Shown: positions 7,488-16,442 of the stretch, one piece after another
Numbering within the stretch: the first letter of the stretch is position 1
Layout of the letters: each line of letters starts with the position of its first letter
From: Segatella baroniae B14
Lineage (GTDB): Bacteria > Bacteroidota > Bacteroidia > Bacteroidales > Bacteroidaceae
Direction: 5' to 3'
Length of the DNA: 64,000 bases
Assembly (NCBI RefSeq): GCF_022024235.1
Contig: NZ_CP091800.1
Coordinates: forward strand, 486,001 to 550,000
Notes under the pieces: generated by a model
What the model saw: the letters and a program-made list of their open reading frames with translations, nothing else
The model's database searches: none
Told to the model about the DNA's origin: nothing
Translations under genes and position numbers: made by a program

Positions 7488-8486
7488 ATGAAGAAAATTG
7501 CATTTTTCGACGCTCATAGTTATGATATGGTTTCATTTAATACATGGAACGAGTCTTTTGGTTTTGATATCCATTATTATAAAGAGCGATTGACGCTTGA
7601 TACAGTAGAACTTGCCAAAGGCAAAGATGCTGTTTGTGTGTTTGTCAACGATGAGTTGACCTCTGATGTTATCGATAAACTCGTAGAAAATGGTGTTAAG
7701 CTTATTGCTTTGCGTTGTGCAGGTTTTAATAATGTAGATTTAAAGGCTGCAAGAGATAAAATACGTGTTGTCCGTGTTCCAGCTTATTCACCACATGCTG
7801 TGGCTGAATATGCGGTAACCCTTATGCTAGCCCTTAATCGTAAGATCTATCGTTCTACTCAACGTACACGAGAGGGTAATTTCAGATTATCAGGACTTTT
7901 GGGTTTTGATATGTTTGGTAAAACAGCTGGAATTATTGGTATGGGGCGCATTGCCAAAGAGTTGATTAAAATCTTACGTGGTTTCGGCATGAATGTTTTG
8001 GCTTATGATAAATATCCTGATGTAAAGTTTGCAGAGGAAAATGGGGTAAAGATGGTTGCATTGCCTGAATTGTATGAAAATAGTGACATTATTTCTCTGC
8101 ATTGTCCTTTAACATTAGAAACGAAGCACATGATAGATCGTGATGCTATTGAAATGATGAAACCTGGTGTTATGATTATCAATACCGGTAGAGGTAAGTT
8201 AATTCGTACAGAAGATTTAGTAGAAGGCTTGCGTAGTCGGAAAGTAGGTAGTGCAGGACTTGATGTTTATGAGGAGGAAGCCAAATTCTTCTATGAAGAT
8301 CATTCCGACCGTATGATTAACGATGATTCATTGGCTTTGCTACTTATGATGCCCAATGTAATCATTACCTCTCATCAAGCTTTTTTTACAGAAGAGGCTC
8401 TTAAGAATATCGCCAATACAACACTTCAAAACATAAAAGACTGTTTTGAAGGTAAAGAATTGGTTAATGAAGTCAAACAGGAATAG
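7488..8486 (+). CDS. ldhA: D-lactate dehydrogenase (fermentative)
   Basis: A 332-residue NAD-dependent D-2-hydroxyacid dehydrogenase that would reduce pyruvate to D-lactate in the cytoplasm. It follows the E. coli LdhA pattern almost segment by segment: NESFGF near the start, ALRCAGFNNVDL, VRVPAYSPHAVAEYAVTLML, the NAD-binding GIIGMGRIAKEL, SLHCPLT, MIINTGRG, and the C-terminal TSHQAFFTEEAL containing the catalytic His. Catalytic Arg (NTGRGKLIRTEDL region) and Glu are in the expected places. Length is normal for the family. It is a single-gene unit with its own promoter and fits a fermentative anaerobe regenerating NAD. Confidence 0.93.
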   Translation: MKKIAFFDAHSYDMVSFNTWNESFGFDIHYYKERLTLDTVELAKGKDAVCVFVNDELTSDVIDKLVENGVKLIALRCAGFNNVDLKAARDKIRVVRVPAYSPHAVAEYAVTLMLALNRKIYRSTQRTREGNFRLSGLLGFDMFGKTAGIIGMGRIAKELIKILRGFGMNVLAYDKYPDVKFAEENGVKMVALPELYENSDIISLHCPLTLETKHMIDRDAIEMMKPGVMIINTGRGKLIRTEDLVEGLRSRKVGSAGLDVYEEEAKFFYEDHSDRMINDDSLALLLMMPNVIITSHQAFFTEEALKNIANTTLQNIKDCFEGKELVNEVKQE

Positions 8487-8492
8487 TTTTTT

Positions 8493-8527
8493 AGTAGGGA
8501 TAATTGTATTTTACAATTATCCCTGCT
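8493..8527. terminator. Hairpin between convergent genes
   Basis: A 16-bp stem with one G-U pair (8493-8508 with 8512-8527) and a 3-base loop lies just after the ldhA stop. It overlaps the last codons of the convergent GH97 gene. There is no T-run on either side, so it may protect 3' ends rather than terminate alone. Confidence 0.5.
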
Positions 8528-10388
8528 GAATTACCATCACGAATCCACCATTGGGCCATTCATGGAAAGTGCTTGGTATCTTCTTATATTTACTGATTTT
8601 CCACTCTTTGCTGTTATCTTCGAATACGGTTACTTCTTGGATAGATGAGAGCTTTATCTTTTGATTGAGACAACATTTTACGATACAGTTTTGGTCGGTT
8701 CCATTTATACCTGCGACAAACCAAGTTTTGCCTTTTCTTCGTGCGATGATAACATTTTTCCCAATATCACCCTTTATCAATTTCGTTTCATCCCAGGTTG
8801 AAGGAAGTTGGGATAAGAAACTTTGTACTTCTTGTGGTTGAGTCAGGTAACTTTCTGGTTTATCTGCCAAATGCTGTAAACCACTCTCAAAGAGTACTGT
8901 GAGTGCCAACTCATGTGCATTAGTAGTAATGTGAGGATGCTGTGAATTGCTGAAGGCACACGGAGTGTAATCCATAGATCCAATGATATTTCGGGTAAAT
9001 GGTAGGGTTGCGTTGTGGCAGGCAGCTTCGTGAGTAAAGGTAGGTACGTTATTATACCATTCCGCTCCATATACCGCCTCTGTGCTCATCAAGTTAGGGT
9101 AGGTGCGTTGCCACCCGCGCGGAATCGTTGCTCCATGAAAGTTAACCAGGAGATGATGTCTGGCCGCACATTCAAGCAAGTCGATGCAGTATTCCATATT
9201 CATTTGGTTGTCACCCGAAAAGAAATCGATTTTGACACCTGCAATACCCAGCTTTTCGCACCATGCAAATTCCTTTTCTCTATCTTCAGGTTTGTTGAGT
9301 CGAAATAGTGGAGTAGGAGCACCATTAGTCCAACCGACACTAGAATTGTACCAAATCATCGGTTTAACGCCTTTTTCGTGGGCATAGCGTATAGCATCTT
9401 CTATGGTTTTTCCATTTTTCATCTGATCCCATTCTGCATCGATGAGTACATAGGGTAGTTGTAGTGCTTTTGCCATGTCTACGTACTTTTGGATAATGGC
9501 ATAATCATTACTGCCATGGTTATATGCCCAGTATATCCATGATACGACACCTGGATTAATCCAACTCGTATCCTTTATTTTAGAAGGTTCAGATAAATCA
9601 GTAATTAAGGTAGATTCAACGAGTTTTTCTTTTTTACCTATCATCAGCACTCGCCATGGAGTATGCCAGTTCCCATGTATTTTTACATCGTTTTCAGCAG
9701 GAGTAACTTTAAACTGTTCTCCCTCGTTGTAAAGGCAAGAAGCACTCTGGTTACGTTCGATATTTGCCTCAGATATAAGAACATAGCAATCTTTTTGTGG
9801 TTCGAGCAAAGCTGGATAGCCCCATCGTTTTACATTACCATCAGTAGTGAGTTCGATACCCTGAAACAAACGTTTCGGTTTCATTTTATGCGAAGTCATT
9901 TCTGGGTATAGACTTTCATAAGCGTCAGTCCACTCCATCATCCAGCGTTTCATTCCTTCAGGTATACGATAACTGGTATATTCTTTTGGTACTTTCTCAT
10001 TTTGCAAGCCATTGATGACATATCTGAATGCAAGACCATCGTTAAAGAGTCGTAGTTGCAGATTGCCCAACTGATATTCCGTACCCTGATTGGTGCAATG
10101 ACTCTTTTTGCCGGTAAGCATCTTATAATCCTCTACAATTGGTTTTGTTGCAACAAATGACGGGGTAAATTCAGCTTTATCCATACCTATTTGGATATCC
10201 ATCATGTGTCGTTTGCAGTAGCTTACTTTCAGAGAATGACCTTCTACCGAGACCTTGATTTTACCATCTGGTGATATCGCCTGATTCGTGATTTGAGAAA
10301 CCTGCGTGACATGATTTGTATGGTTTGTCTTTGCATTTATACCGAACGAAAGAACGGACATTAAAGCGATACCTAAATATTTAATCAT
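8517..10388 (-). CDS. Glycoside hydrolase family 97 alpha-glycosidase
   Basis: A 623-residue exported enzyme (signal peptide in the first 20 residues). It has the GH97 layout: N-terminal beta-sandwich to about residue 275, a (beta/alpha)8 barrel with SWIYWAYNHG, LIDAEWDQ and KPMIWYNSS, and a C-terminal beta domain. The barrel carries VKIDFF near residue 388. An Asp here is the nucleophile of retaining GH97 members (BtGH97b alpha-galactosidase), whereas inverting SusB-type alpha-glucosidases lack it. STEAVYGAEWY supplies the likely acid/base Glu. Alpha-galactosidase is therefore favoured over alpha-glucosidase, by inference. ATG at 10388 overlaps the TGA of the upstream GH43 gene (ATGA); a start six codons earlier is possible. 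It is the last gene of a three-gene operon. Confidence 0.88.
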   Translation of the reverse strand: MIKYLGIALMSVLSFGINAKTNHTNHVTQVSQITNQAISPDGKIKVSVEGHSLKVSYCKRHMMDIQIGMDKAEFTPSFVATKPIVEDYKMLTGKKSHCTNQGTEYQLGNLQLRLFNDGLAFRYVINGLQNEKVPKEYTSYRIPEGMKRWMMEWTDAYESLYPEMTSHKMKPKRLFQGIELTTDGNVKRWGYPALLEPQKDCYVLISEANIERNQSASCLYNEGEQFKVTPAENDVKIHGNWHTPWRVLMIGKKEKLVESTLITDLSEPSKIKDTSWINPGVVSWIYWAYNHGSNDYAIIQKYVDMAKALQLPYVLIDAEWDQMKNGKTIEDAIRYAHEKGVKPMIWYNSSVGWTNGAPTPLFRLNKPEDREKEFAWCEKLGIAGVKIDFFSGDNQMNMEYCIDLLECAARHHLLVNFHGATIPRGWQRTYPNLMSTEAVYGAEWYNNVPTFTHEAACHNATLPFTRNIIGSMDYTPCAFSNSQHPHITTNAHELALTVLFESGLQHLADKPESYLTQPQEVQSFLSQLPSTWDETKLIKGDIGKNVIIARRKGKTWFVAGINGTDQNCIVKCCLNQKIKLSSIQEVTVFEDNSKEWKISKYKKIPSTFHEWPNGGFVMVIQQG

Positions 10389-11833
10389 TGTTGTCTTAAA
10401 TTCCATTTTGAGTTATCTGATTTAAAATTATATTCTGCCAAAGTTGGTGTACTATCGCCTGCAGAATACAAGCAATATTTTTTATTTTCGCCTTCGATTC
10501 CAGGTATGGCTTTCGGCATAATTCTGAAAGTGCCATCAGTGAGCTGCTCTATACGCCACAACTGTTCATCAGCTCCAGTATAAACTGTGCTAGCGATGAG
10601 TTCGCCATGAGCAGTAGCTGTGAGCATACGAGATGTTCCAGCAATTCCTATCGTATAATATGGTCCACCGAGATAGCCACCTTTTCCCTCTGCCGGTTTA
10701 ATTTCCCAGCGTTGATTAGGTCTGAACATATAATCATTACAGCGAATCCCGATTTCTCCTTTAGGCCATGTCTTTTCCACCTCTTCGAGACGCTGGCTGT
10801 CTATCGGTTTGGCTTCAGTCGTATCCTTCTGCCCCCAGAAATGTATCTCCTGAGGTATTCTGACGAAATCAGTAGCAAGCTCTAGTGCATATCCACGGCG
10901 TTCAGATTCTATTTCGTAGATGCCAGCCTTAAAGCGATTGCCAGCTTTAGGCCATCCATTTTTCCAGAGTAATGGTCTGATACCCAGTACACTTCTTCCA
11001 CCCTGATCGAAGTCTGCCTCGTAGTGGAGTGAAATAATCTCAACCCCTTCATCGATGCATACTCGTCCGAAATGTCCTGTACCCACTACTCTGTCGCCGC
11101 CAGCAACAACCATTTTTCCTCCACCGGCTAGCATATCTCTGCCGACGTTATCCACAAAGGGGCCATTTGGACTTTTAGAGCGACCACATATTATATTATA
11201 AGTAGAATTGACCCCATCGCAACAGGTACCGTGCGTACCCAGAAGATAATACCAGCCATCATGCTCTATCATATCTGTAGCCTCACAGTCGATAGCGATA
11301 TCTTTTTCAATATTACCCTCAACGCGTCTACCCGTTTTAGGGTCTAATTCTATTTGTCGGATATTGCCCCAATAGGTACCATAAGTTACCCATAGTTTTC
11401 CGGTCTTGGGATCAATAAACAGGCTTGGGTCTATGGCATCACAGTCTTCGAGGCCATCAGAATTAGCTACCTCTACGGGTGCTGTGTATTTGAAATCAGG
11501 TGATAGAGGATCGAGCGTCTTATTCCACATGGTCAGAATACGCCCATTATGTCCACCCATCAGTCCGCCACCCGTGGCACCATATATAACTAAGTATCGG
11601 TCTCCGATTTTCATCACATCGGGAGCGGCACCTCTTCCGGGTCTGACAGCTCCATCGTGCCATGTCCAGCCATCTTCAGAGATGAGTCCACCTTCACCCG
11701 TGCCAAAGGTGTAGTATTTTCCATCACAGGCCACGATTGTCGAGGGGTCGTGAATATAGGGTTCACCGATTTGAGCAGACACTTGTTGTGTAAGTGCCAA
11801 CATATATATATAGGATATTTTACGCCAGTTCAT
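10385..11833 (-). CDS. GH43 endo-arabinanase-like enzyme
   Basis: A 482-residue exported five-bladed beta-propeller enzyme. The GH43 triad is in place: base Asp in IHDPST, pKa-modulating Asp in DAIDPSLF, and acid Glu in CEATDM. The YGTYWGNIRQIELDPKTG stretch, followed by GTCCDGVNSTYNIICGRS, is typical of arabinan endo-1,5-alpha-L-arabinosidases. The last 160 residues form a further domain with W-x-I-x-P repeats (IRCNDYMFRPNQRWEIKPAE) that may be a lipocalin- or lectin-like add-on. The start at 11833 (MNWRKIS, signal peptide ending VSAQ) is chosen over an upstream ATG because the longer form would lack a signal and overlap the preceding gene's end. It is the middle gene of the operon, 19 bases after the larger GH43 gene. 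Confidence 0.85.
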   Translation of the reverse strand: MNWRKISYIYMLALTQQVSAQIGEPYIHDPSTIVACDGKYYTFGTGEGGLISEDGWTWHDGAVRPGRGAAPDVMKIGDRYLVIYGATGGGLMGGHNGRILTMWNKTLDPLSPDFKYTAPVEVANSDGLEDCDAIDPSLFIDPKTGKLWVTYGTYWGNIRQIELDPKTGRRVEGNIEKDIAIDCEATDMIEHDGWYYLLGTHGTCCDGVNSTYNIICGRSKSPNGPFVDNVGRDMLAGGGKMVVAGGDRVVGTGHFGRVCIDEGVEIISLHYEADFDQGGRSVLGIRPLLWKNGWPKAGNRFKAGIYEIESERRGYALELATDFVRIPQEIHFWGQKDTTEAKPIDSQRLEEVEKTWPKGEIGIRCNDYMFRPNQRWEIKPAEGKGGYLGGPYYTIGIAGTSRMLTATAHGELIASTVYTGADEQLWRIEQLTDGTFRIMPKAIPGIEGENKKYCLYSAGDSTPTLAEYNFKSDNSKWNLRQQ

Positions 11834-11852
11834 GATGTTATATTTTAGGTTA

Positions 11853-13946
11853 TTATTTGGTTTTGATAGTAATATTGGTAACCGGTTTGCCCGATTCGTG
11901 CACAAATCGCATACACATATCGCTCATTCCGGGACCATTGATGACAGCCACACGAACGATATTCTTACCTTTATGTAATGTAAGGCGTTGAGACATGCCA
12001 TCATCCTTTACCATGCGTCGGTCACTTTCCAGGGTAAGTACTGGAGCATTGTTAACCCACCATTGTGAAGCTCCGTTAGAACCGGCAGCCAATCGCACAT
12101 TTGGGATATCCTCTTGACATTCCACAATGGTAGTTGCCCAGAAGAGAACACCATACATAGACTTATTCAGACCAGAGGCAAATCGGAATAGTTTGGTATT
12201 AAATTGTTTGCTGTCTAGCGCATGCCATTTCAGTTTTTGATTAGTCTCTTTCCAATGGACAGTTTGTCCATCTTTAGGCATATTCTTAAAGAGCGTTTGA
12301 TAGTCCTTGCGGGCAAACTCTTGTTGCATGAAAGCATACGAGAAGATTAAATTACTGCGATTCGGTTTATTGATTGGTTCAAGTAATAACCATCGGTGAA
12401 TAAATCCTTCCTCATCGGGTGTCGAAAATGGATCTCGAAGTAGAGTCTGTGATGACGAACTCTTACCATCTATTTTCATAAAATAGTCCTCCAGCTTAGG
12501 TGCTTGCGGTACTTCTTCATCAAGAGCTAGGAATCGGAGCCAGTCGATTTGAACATTACCCGTATTGCAGACGATTTCGATATTACCGATGCATTTATTA
12601 GGTGCAGTAGTATTTGAGAGATTTTCTATTCCTTTGATGAAATGATCAGTTTTCAGATATTCTTCTGTCCATCGTGGTGCATCGACATCAAAAGTGGCAA
12701 TCTTCTTACCGTTGACGAGAATAGAAGCATTTCCTTTACCCATAACACGTATCACCATATTTTGCTTGGCGAGGGCAAAGTTTACATGCTCATAACTTAC
12801 CGAAGCCCCCTTTTTCAGATCTACCATCCATCCCATTTGTGGCATACGCTCAAAGATATAATCTATTTTTGCATTTCCTTTCAGAGAACTATACCGGTCT
12901 ATCTGTATGGGTTGAGTAGCATTACTGATACCCACACCTCTGAACGTCGGTTTTACCTCTTGTATGGTCCCGTCAGCATTAAAAGTTAGTTTATCGATAC
13001 ATACCGAGCGGTTTTTGTCGAAATGAGGGGATAAGTCGTTGTGGTGGTAAAACAAATACCATTGTCCCTGATAATTAACGATGCTATGATGATTAGTCCA
13101 GCATCCGTTAGCGTGTTCGCTCATGATGATACCTTTAAAATCCCATGGACCTAGAGGGTTATCGCTCATCGCATAAGCAAGTGTTTCGGTGCCTTTTTCC
13201 TTTCTTACCCATGGAAAGGTGAGGTAATATTTACCTTTATGCTTAAAGGCAAATGGACCTTCTTTGAAACCTTCTGGTAAACCTTTCATCTCAAACGGAG
13301 CCATTATTTGTTCCATGTCTTGTGGAGAAGGAGTATTTCCGGAAGGCATGTTGGCTTCAGGATGATATCCGACAATTTCTGTCATGTTATCTTGTAATTG
13401 GGCGCCACGTATACCCATTCCGGCCCAGTAAATATATGCTTTGCCATCGTCATCGAGAAGTACACAGGGATCTATGCCCATAACGCCAGCTATAGGTTGA
13501 GGCAGACAGGTAAACGGACCTTCTGGATGGTTTGCTGTCGCCACACCGATTGCAAAGCCTTTGCCTTCTTGGGGTGCATCGGGAAAATAAAAATAATATT
13601 TGCCATTCTTATATACACAGTCGGGTGCCCACATCGAATAGCCATCTTTCTTACCCCAAGGCACATCTTGCTGTGATAAGATTACCCCATGATCTGTCCA
13701 GTCTGTAAGATTATCAGTAGAATATACATGATAGTCTGCCATACAAAACCAGTCTTGTCGTTGACCTTGTGGGGCTACAATATCATGCGAAGGATAAAGA
13801 TACACCTTATTATTAAATACACGAGCTGTCGGGTCAGCAGTAAACTGTTCACTGATGATCGGATTTTGTGCTCGGCTAAGTTGGGGCAATAAGCAGAGTG
13901 CGGATACGATAATGCCTGCTTTGTGCCAGTTATTACGGTTTTTCAT
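11853..13946 (-). CDS. GH43 with CBM6-like domain (xylosidase/arabinofuranosidase type)
   Basis: A 697-residue exported protein (signal to about residue 26, ending RAQ). Residues about 30-345 are a GH43 propeller with base Asp in TADPTARVF, second Asp in MGIDPCVL and acid Glu in FKEGPFAF. The motif set is typical of beta-xylosidases and alpha-L-arabinofuranosidases that act on short oligosaccharides. Residues about 350-475 are a CBM6/36-type beta-sandwich (NMVIRVMGKGNASILVNGKK to VQIDWLRF). The last 215 residues form another beta-rich domain that I cannot name; its IHRWLLLEPI stretch resembles C-terminal domains of other Bacteroidota glycan enzymes. It is the first gene of a leftward operon with the endo-arabinanase-like GH43 and GH97 genes, suggesting attack on arabinose- or xylose-decorated side chains. 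Confidence 0.87.
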   Translation of the reverse strand: MKNRNNWHKAGIIVSALCLLPQLSRAQNPIISEQFTADPTARVFNNKVYLYPSHDIVAPQGQRQDWFCMADYHVYSTDNLTDWTDHGVILSQQDVPWGKKDGYSMWAPDCVYKNGKYYFYFPDAPQEGKGFAIGVATANHPEGPFTCLPQPIAGVMGIDPCVLLDDDGKAYIYWAGMGIRGAQLQDNMTEIVGYHPEANMPSGNTPSPQDMEQIMAPFEMKGLPEGFKEGPFAFKHKGKYYLTFPWVRKEKGTETLAYAMSDNPLGPWDFKGIIMSEHANGCWTNHHSIVNYQGQWYLFYHHNDLSPHFDKNRSVCIDKLTFNADGTIQEVKPTFRGVGISNATQPIQIDRYSSLKGNAKIDYIFERMPQMGWMVDLKKGASVSYEHVNFALAKQNMVIRVMGKGNASILVNGKKIATFDVDAPRWTEEYLKTDHFIKGIENLSNTTAPNKCIGNIEIVCNTGNVQIDWLRFLALDEEVPQAPKLEDYFMKIDGKSSSSQTLLRDPFSTPDEEGFIHRWLLLEPINKPNRSNLIFSYAFMQQEFARKDYQTLFKNMPKDGQTVHWKETNQKLKWHALDSKQFNTKLFRFASGLNKSMYGVLFWATTIVECQEDIPNVRLAAGSNGASQWWVNNAPVLTLESDRRMVKDDGMSQRLTLHKGKNIVRVAVINGPGMSDMCMRFVHESGKPVTNITIKTK

Positions 13947-13994
13947 TATTATAGGTTTGTACGTTCGAATTAAAGATATAAGTTTTTATACTTG

Positions 13995-14002
13995 CAAATA
14001 TA
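13995..14002 (-). promoter_or_regulatory. -7 element of the GH43/GH43/GH97 operon
   Basis: TATATTTG on the minus strand, about 49 bases before the ATG at 13946, in the divergent region shared with the GH31 gene. No clear -33 box. Confidence 0.45.
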
Positions 14003-14128
14003 CCATTTCTTTTCATAAATACCATGGAGTAAGGACGAGAATATCATTCAGGTTATGAAATTTTTAGCATGTGAAATAATACACAAAATATATGGTATAT
14101 TTCGCAAAGTTTTTCTTTGAAATCTCGG

Positions 14129-14136
14129 TATCTTTG
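14129..14136 (+). promoter_or_regulatory. -7 element of the GH31 gene
   Basis: TATCTTTG, 34 bases before the ATG at 14171. No -33 TTTG at the standard distance, which would fit an activator-dependent promoter. Confidence 0.5.
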
Positions 14137-14170
14137 CAAGAAAAATATTGAATAACCTATATTTTGTAAA

Positions 14171-16387
14171 ATGCAACGTTTTAATTTAACTATTTTATCA
14201 CTATTCATGGTACTCACGTCTATGGGGCAGGAACGTTTGCCGGGATGGCAGCAAGAACTGACCCAAGTAGACCGTAATGCGATTCGTGTACGTTATTATC
14301 CGAAGGTTAACTCTTCAGATAGTAAAAAATTACCCACTTTACCCGATTGGCTTTATGAAGGAAGAGCCGATAAAACCTATCAAGCTCAGGGAAATTCGCG
14401 TAAAAATCGTGACAAAGGAAAAGAGAAGATAAAGGTATCTTTCGATCAGGCTAAAAATGAGATACAATTTATGAACCCAAAAGGAGAAGTCGTTTTCCGT
14501 GATATCAATCGCCGCTTGGAAAATGGAAGAGCTTCGCTCACCTTTGCTACAGATTCTGATGAGTATCTTTTTGGACTGGGACAATTTCAGGATGGATATA
14601 GTAATGTACGAGGGTTGTCGAGACGACTTACTCAGGTGAATACTCAGATATCTATTCCGATGTTGATCTCAAGTAAGGGCTATGGTATCCTCTGGAATAA
14701 TTATGGTATGACAGAATATAATCCATGTTCATACCATATTAATTTAGTAAAGCGCGGGGGCAAAGGTATACAGGATGTTGTAGAGGTAACTTCTACAGAA
14801 GGAGGAAAAAAGGAAGTGCGTGAAAGACATATCTTTGAAGCCGATCTGACCATAACAAAGGCTGGTGATTATTCTCTACTGCTTGATGTAGGACAGAAAA
14901 TGGCTCGCAGACATCATCTGTTAATCGATGGAAAAACTGTAATTGATATGCAAAATATCTGGCTACCCCCAACCGCTTCGAGTATCGTGCATCTCGAAGC
15001 GGGTGTGCACCATTTACAGGCAGAGTTGACGAAAGACGATCGCCCTGTGCTTTATTATGATATGGTGAAGAATAGCACCACCTTTTCTTCACCTGTGGCC
15101 GATGCTGTAGATTATACCGTATTTGTTGGCACTCCGGATGAAATTATCGCTTCTTATCGCAGACTTACAGGTGAATGCCCTGTTATGCCATCATGGGCTT
15201 TGGGATATATACATTGTCGTGAACGCTTCCACTCGTCAGACGAAATAATACAGACGGCTAATCGATTTCTACAGGAACAAATGCCACTTCGTATGATTGT
15301 GCAAGACTGGCAGTATTGGGGCAGATATGGTTGGAATTCGATGAAGTTTGATGAACAATATTACCCTAATCCGAAAGCGTTAACCGATAGTTTGCATCGT
15401 TTGGGTGTAAAACTGATGGTATCTGTCTGGTCTAAAATCGACCGAAATTCTGAAGTCGGCAAGCAAATGGCAGCTGACAACTATTATATCAAAAATACAG
15501 ACTGGATAGATTTCTTTAACCCTAAAGCTGCAGAAGCCTATTGGAAAAATTTTAATGAGCGCTTGGTTCCGCTGGGAATAGATGCTTGGTGGCAGGATGC
15601 TACCGAACCCGAAAATGATGATTTGGCGGGTCGTATGGTCAACCAAGAACAATGGTCGGGTGAGCAAGTGCGCAATGTCTATCCGCTTCTTGTCAACAAG
15701 ACGGTATACGAAGGATTAATGAAGGCAGGAAAAACACCGATGATACTTACTCGATGCGGTTTCCCTGGTATTCAGCGATATGGAAGTGCCCTCTGGAGTG
15801 GCGATGTCGGTAACGATTGGGAGACTTTTCGCCGACAGATAACTGCAGGGTTGGGATTGCAAGCTGCAGGTATACCTTGGTGGACTTATGATGCCGGTGG
15901 ATTCTTCAGACCAGGAAATCAGTATACTGATCCAAACTATATCGAACGTATGTTGCGATGGATTCAGACGAGTGTTTATCTTCCTCTTATGCGTGTTCAT
16001 GGGTATATGAGTAATACAGAACCATGGAATTATGGTGAAAAGGCTCAACAGATCATAGCTGCTTGTATACATGAGCGTGAACAACTTCGCCCATACATCG
16101 AGCACTGTGCTAAGCGTATATCTTCTGAAGGGTATACGATTATGCGTCCACTTGTTTTCGATTTTGCCAATGATCAAGAGGCTCTTCGACAAAAATATGA
16201 ATATATGTTTGGTGATAAATATCTTGTAAGTCCGATAACAGAACCTAAGGTTACGACTTGGACCACTTATCTGCCGAAAAATAAAAAGGGATGGCGCGAC
16301 CATCGTACAGGTAAGTGGTATGCTGGAGGACAATATGTTACAACTCGAGTAGACTTAACCGCAATACCTATATTTGAACGTCAATAA
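14171..16387 (+). CDS. GH31 alpha-xylosidase-like enzyme, short C-terminus
   Basis: A 738-residue exported GH31 enzyme (signal peptide ending about residue 19). The N-terminal beta-sandwich is interrupted near residues 225-300 by a PA14-like insert (ADLTITKAGDYSLLLDVGQK to GVHHLQAELTKD), as in alpha-xylosidases acting on xyloglucan oligosaccharides. The barrel carries nucleophile Asp476 in DAWWQDATEPEND and acid/base Asp545 in LWSGDVGNDW. The protein stops at AIPIFERQ, exactly where family members usually continue with the C-terminal beta-sandwich domains, and a terminator follows 15 bases later. It is divergent to the GH43/GH97 operon and presumably part of the same glycan response. Activity of the shortened form is uncertain. 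Confidence 0.87.
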   Translation: MQRFNLTILSLFMVLTSMGQERLPGWQQELTQVDRNAIRVRYYPKVNSSDSKKLPTLPDWLYEGRADKTYQAQGNSRKNRDKGKEKIKVSFDQAKNEIQFMNPKGEVVFRDINRRLENGRASLTFATDSDEYLFGLGQFQDGYSNVRGLSRRLTQVNTQISIPMLISSKGYGILWNNYGMTEYNPCSYHINLVKRGGKGIQDVVEVTSTEGGKKEVRERHIFEADLTITKAGDYSLLLDVGQKMARRHHLLIDGKTVIDMQNIWLPPTASSIVHLEAGVHHLQAELTKDDRPVLYYDMVKNSTTFSSPVADAVDYTVFVGTPDEIIASYRRLTGECPVMPSWALGYIHCRERFHSSDEIIQTANRFLQEQMPLRMIVQDWQYWGRYGWNSMKFDEQYYPNPKALTDSLHRLGVKLMVSVWSKIDRNSEVGKQMAADNYYIKNTDWIDFFNPKAAEAYWKNFNERLVPLGIDAWWQDATEPENDDLAGRMVNQEQWSGEQVRNVYPLLVNKTVYEGLMKAGKTPMILTRCGFPGIQRYGSALWSGDVGNDWETFRRQITAGLGLQAAGIPWWTYDAGGFFRPGNQYTDPNYIERMLRWIQTSVYLPLMRVHGYMSNTEPWNYGEKAQQIIAACIHEREQLRPYIEHCAKRISSEGYTIMRPLVFDFANDQEALRQKYEYMFGDKYLVSPITEPKVTTWTTYLPKNKKGWRDHRTGKWYAGGQYVTTRVDLTAIPIFERQ

Positions 16388-16401
16388 AGATGAAAAAGTA
16401 A

Positions 16402-16428
16402 AAAAAGCTGGCATTTGCCGGCTTTTTT
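16402..16428 (+). terminator. Terminator of the GH31 gene
   Basis: An 11-bp stem (16402-16412 with 16417-16427, one G-U pair), a 4-base loop and a six-T run. The next gene's -7 box begins two bases after the T-run. Confidence 0.75.
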
Positions 16429-16429
16429 G

Positions 16430-16437
16430 TATCTTTG
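16430..16437 (+). promoter_or_regulatory. -7 element abutting the hydrolase start
   Basis: TATCTTTG ends five bases before the ATG at 16443, so the start of transcription should fall at or within a base or two of the start codon. Its -33 region would lie inside the GH31 terminator. Confidence 0.5.
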
Positions 16438-16442
16438 CAGAC

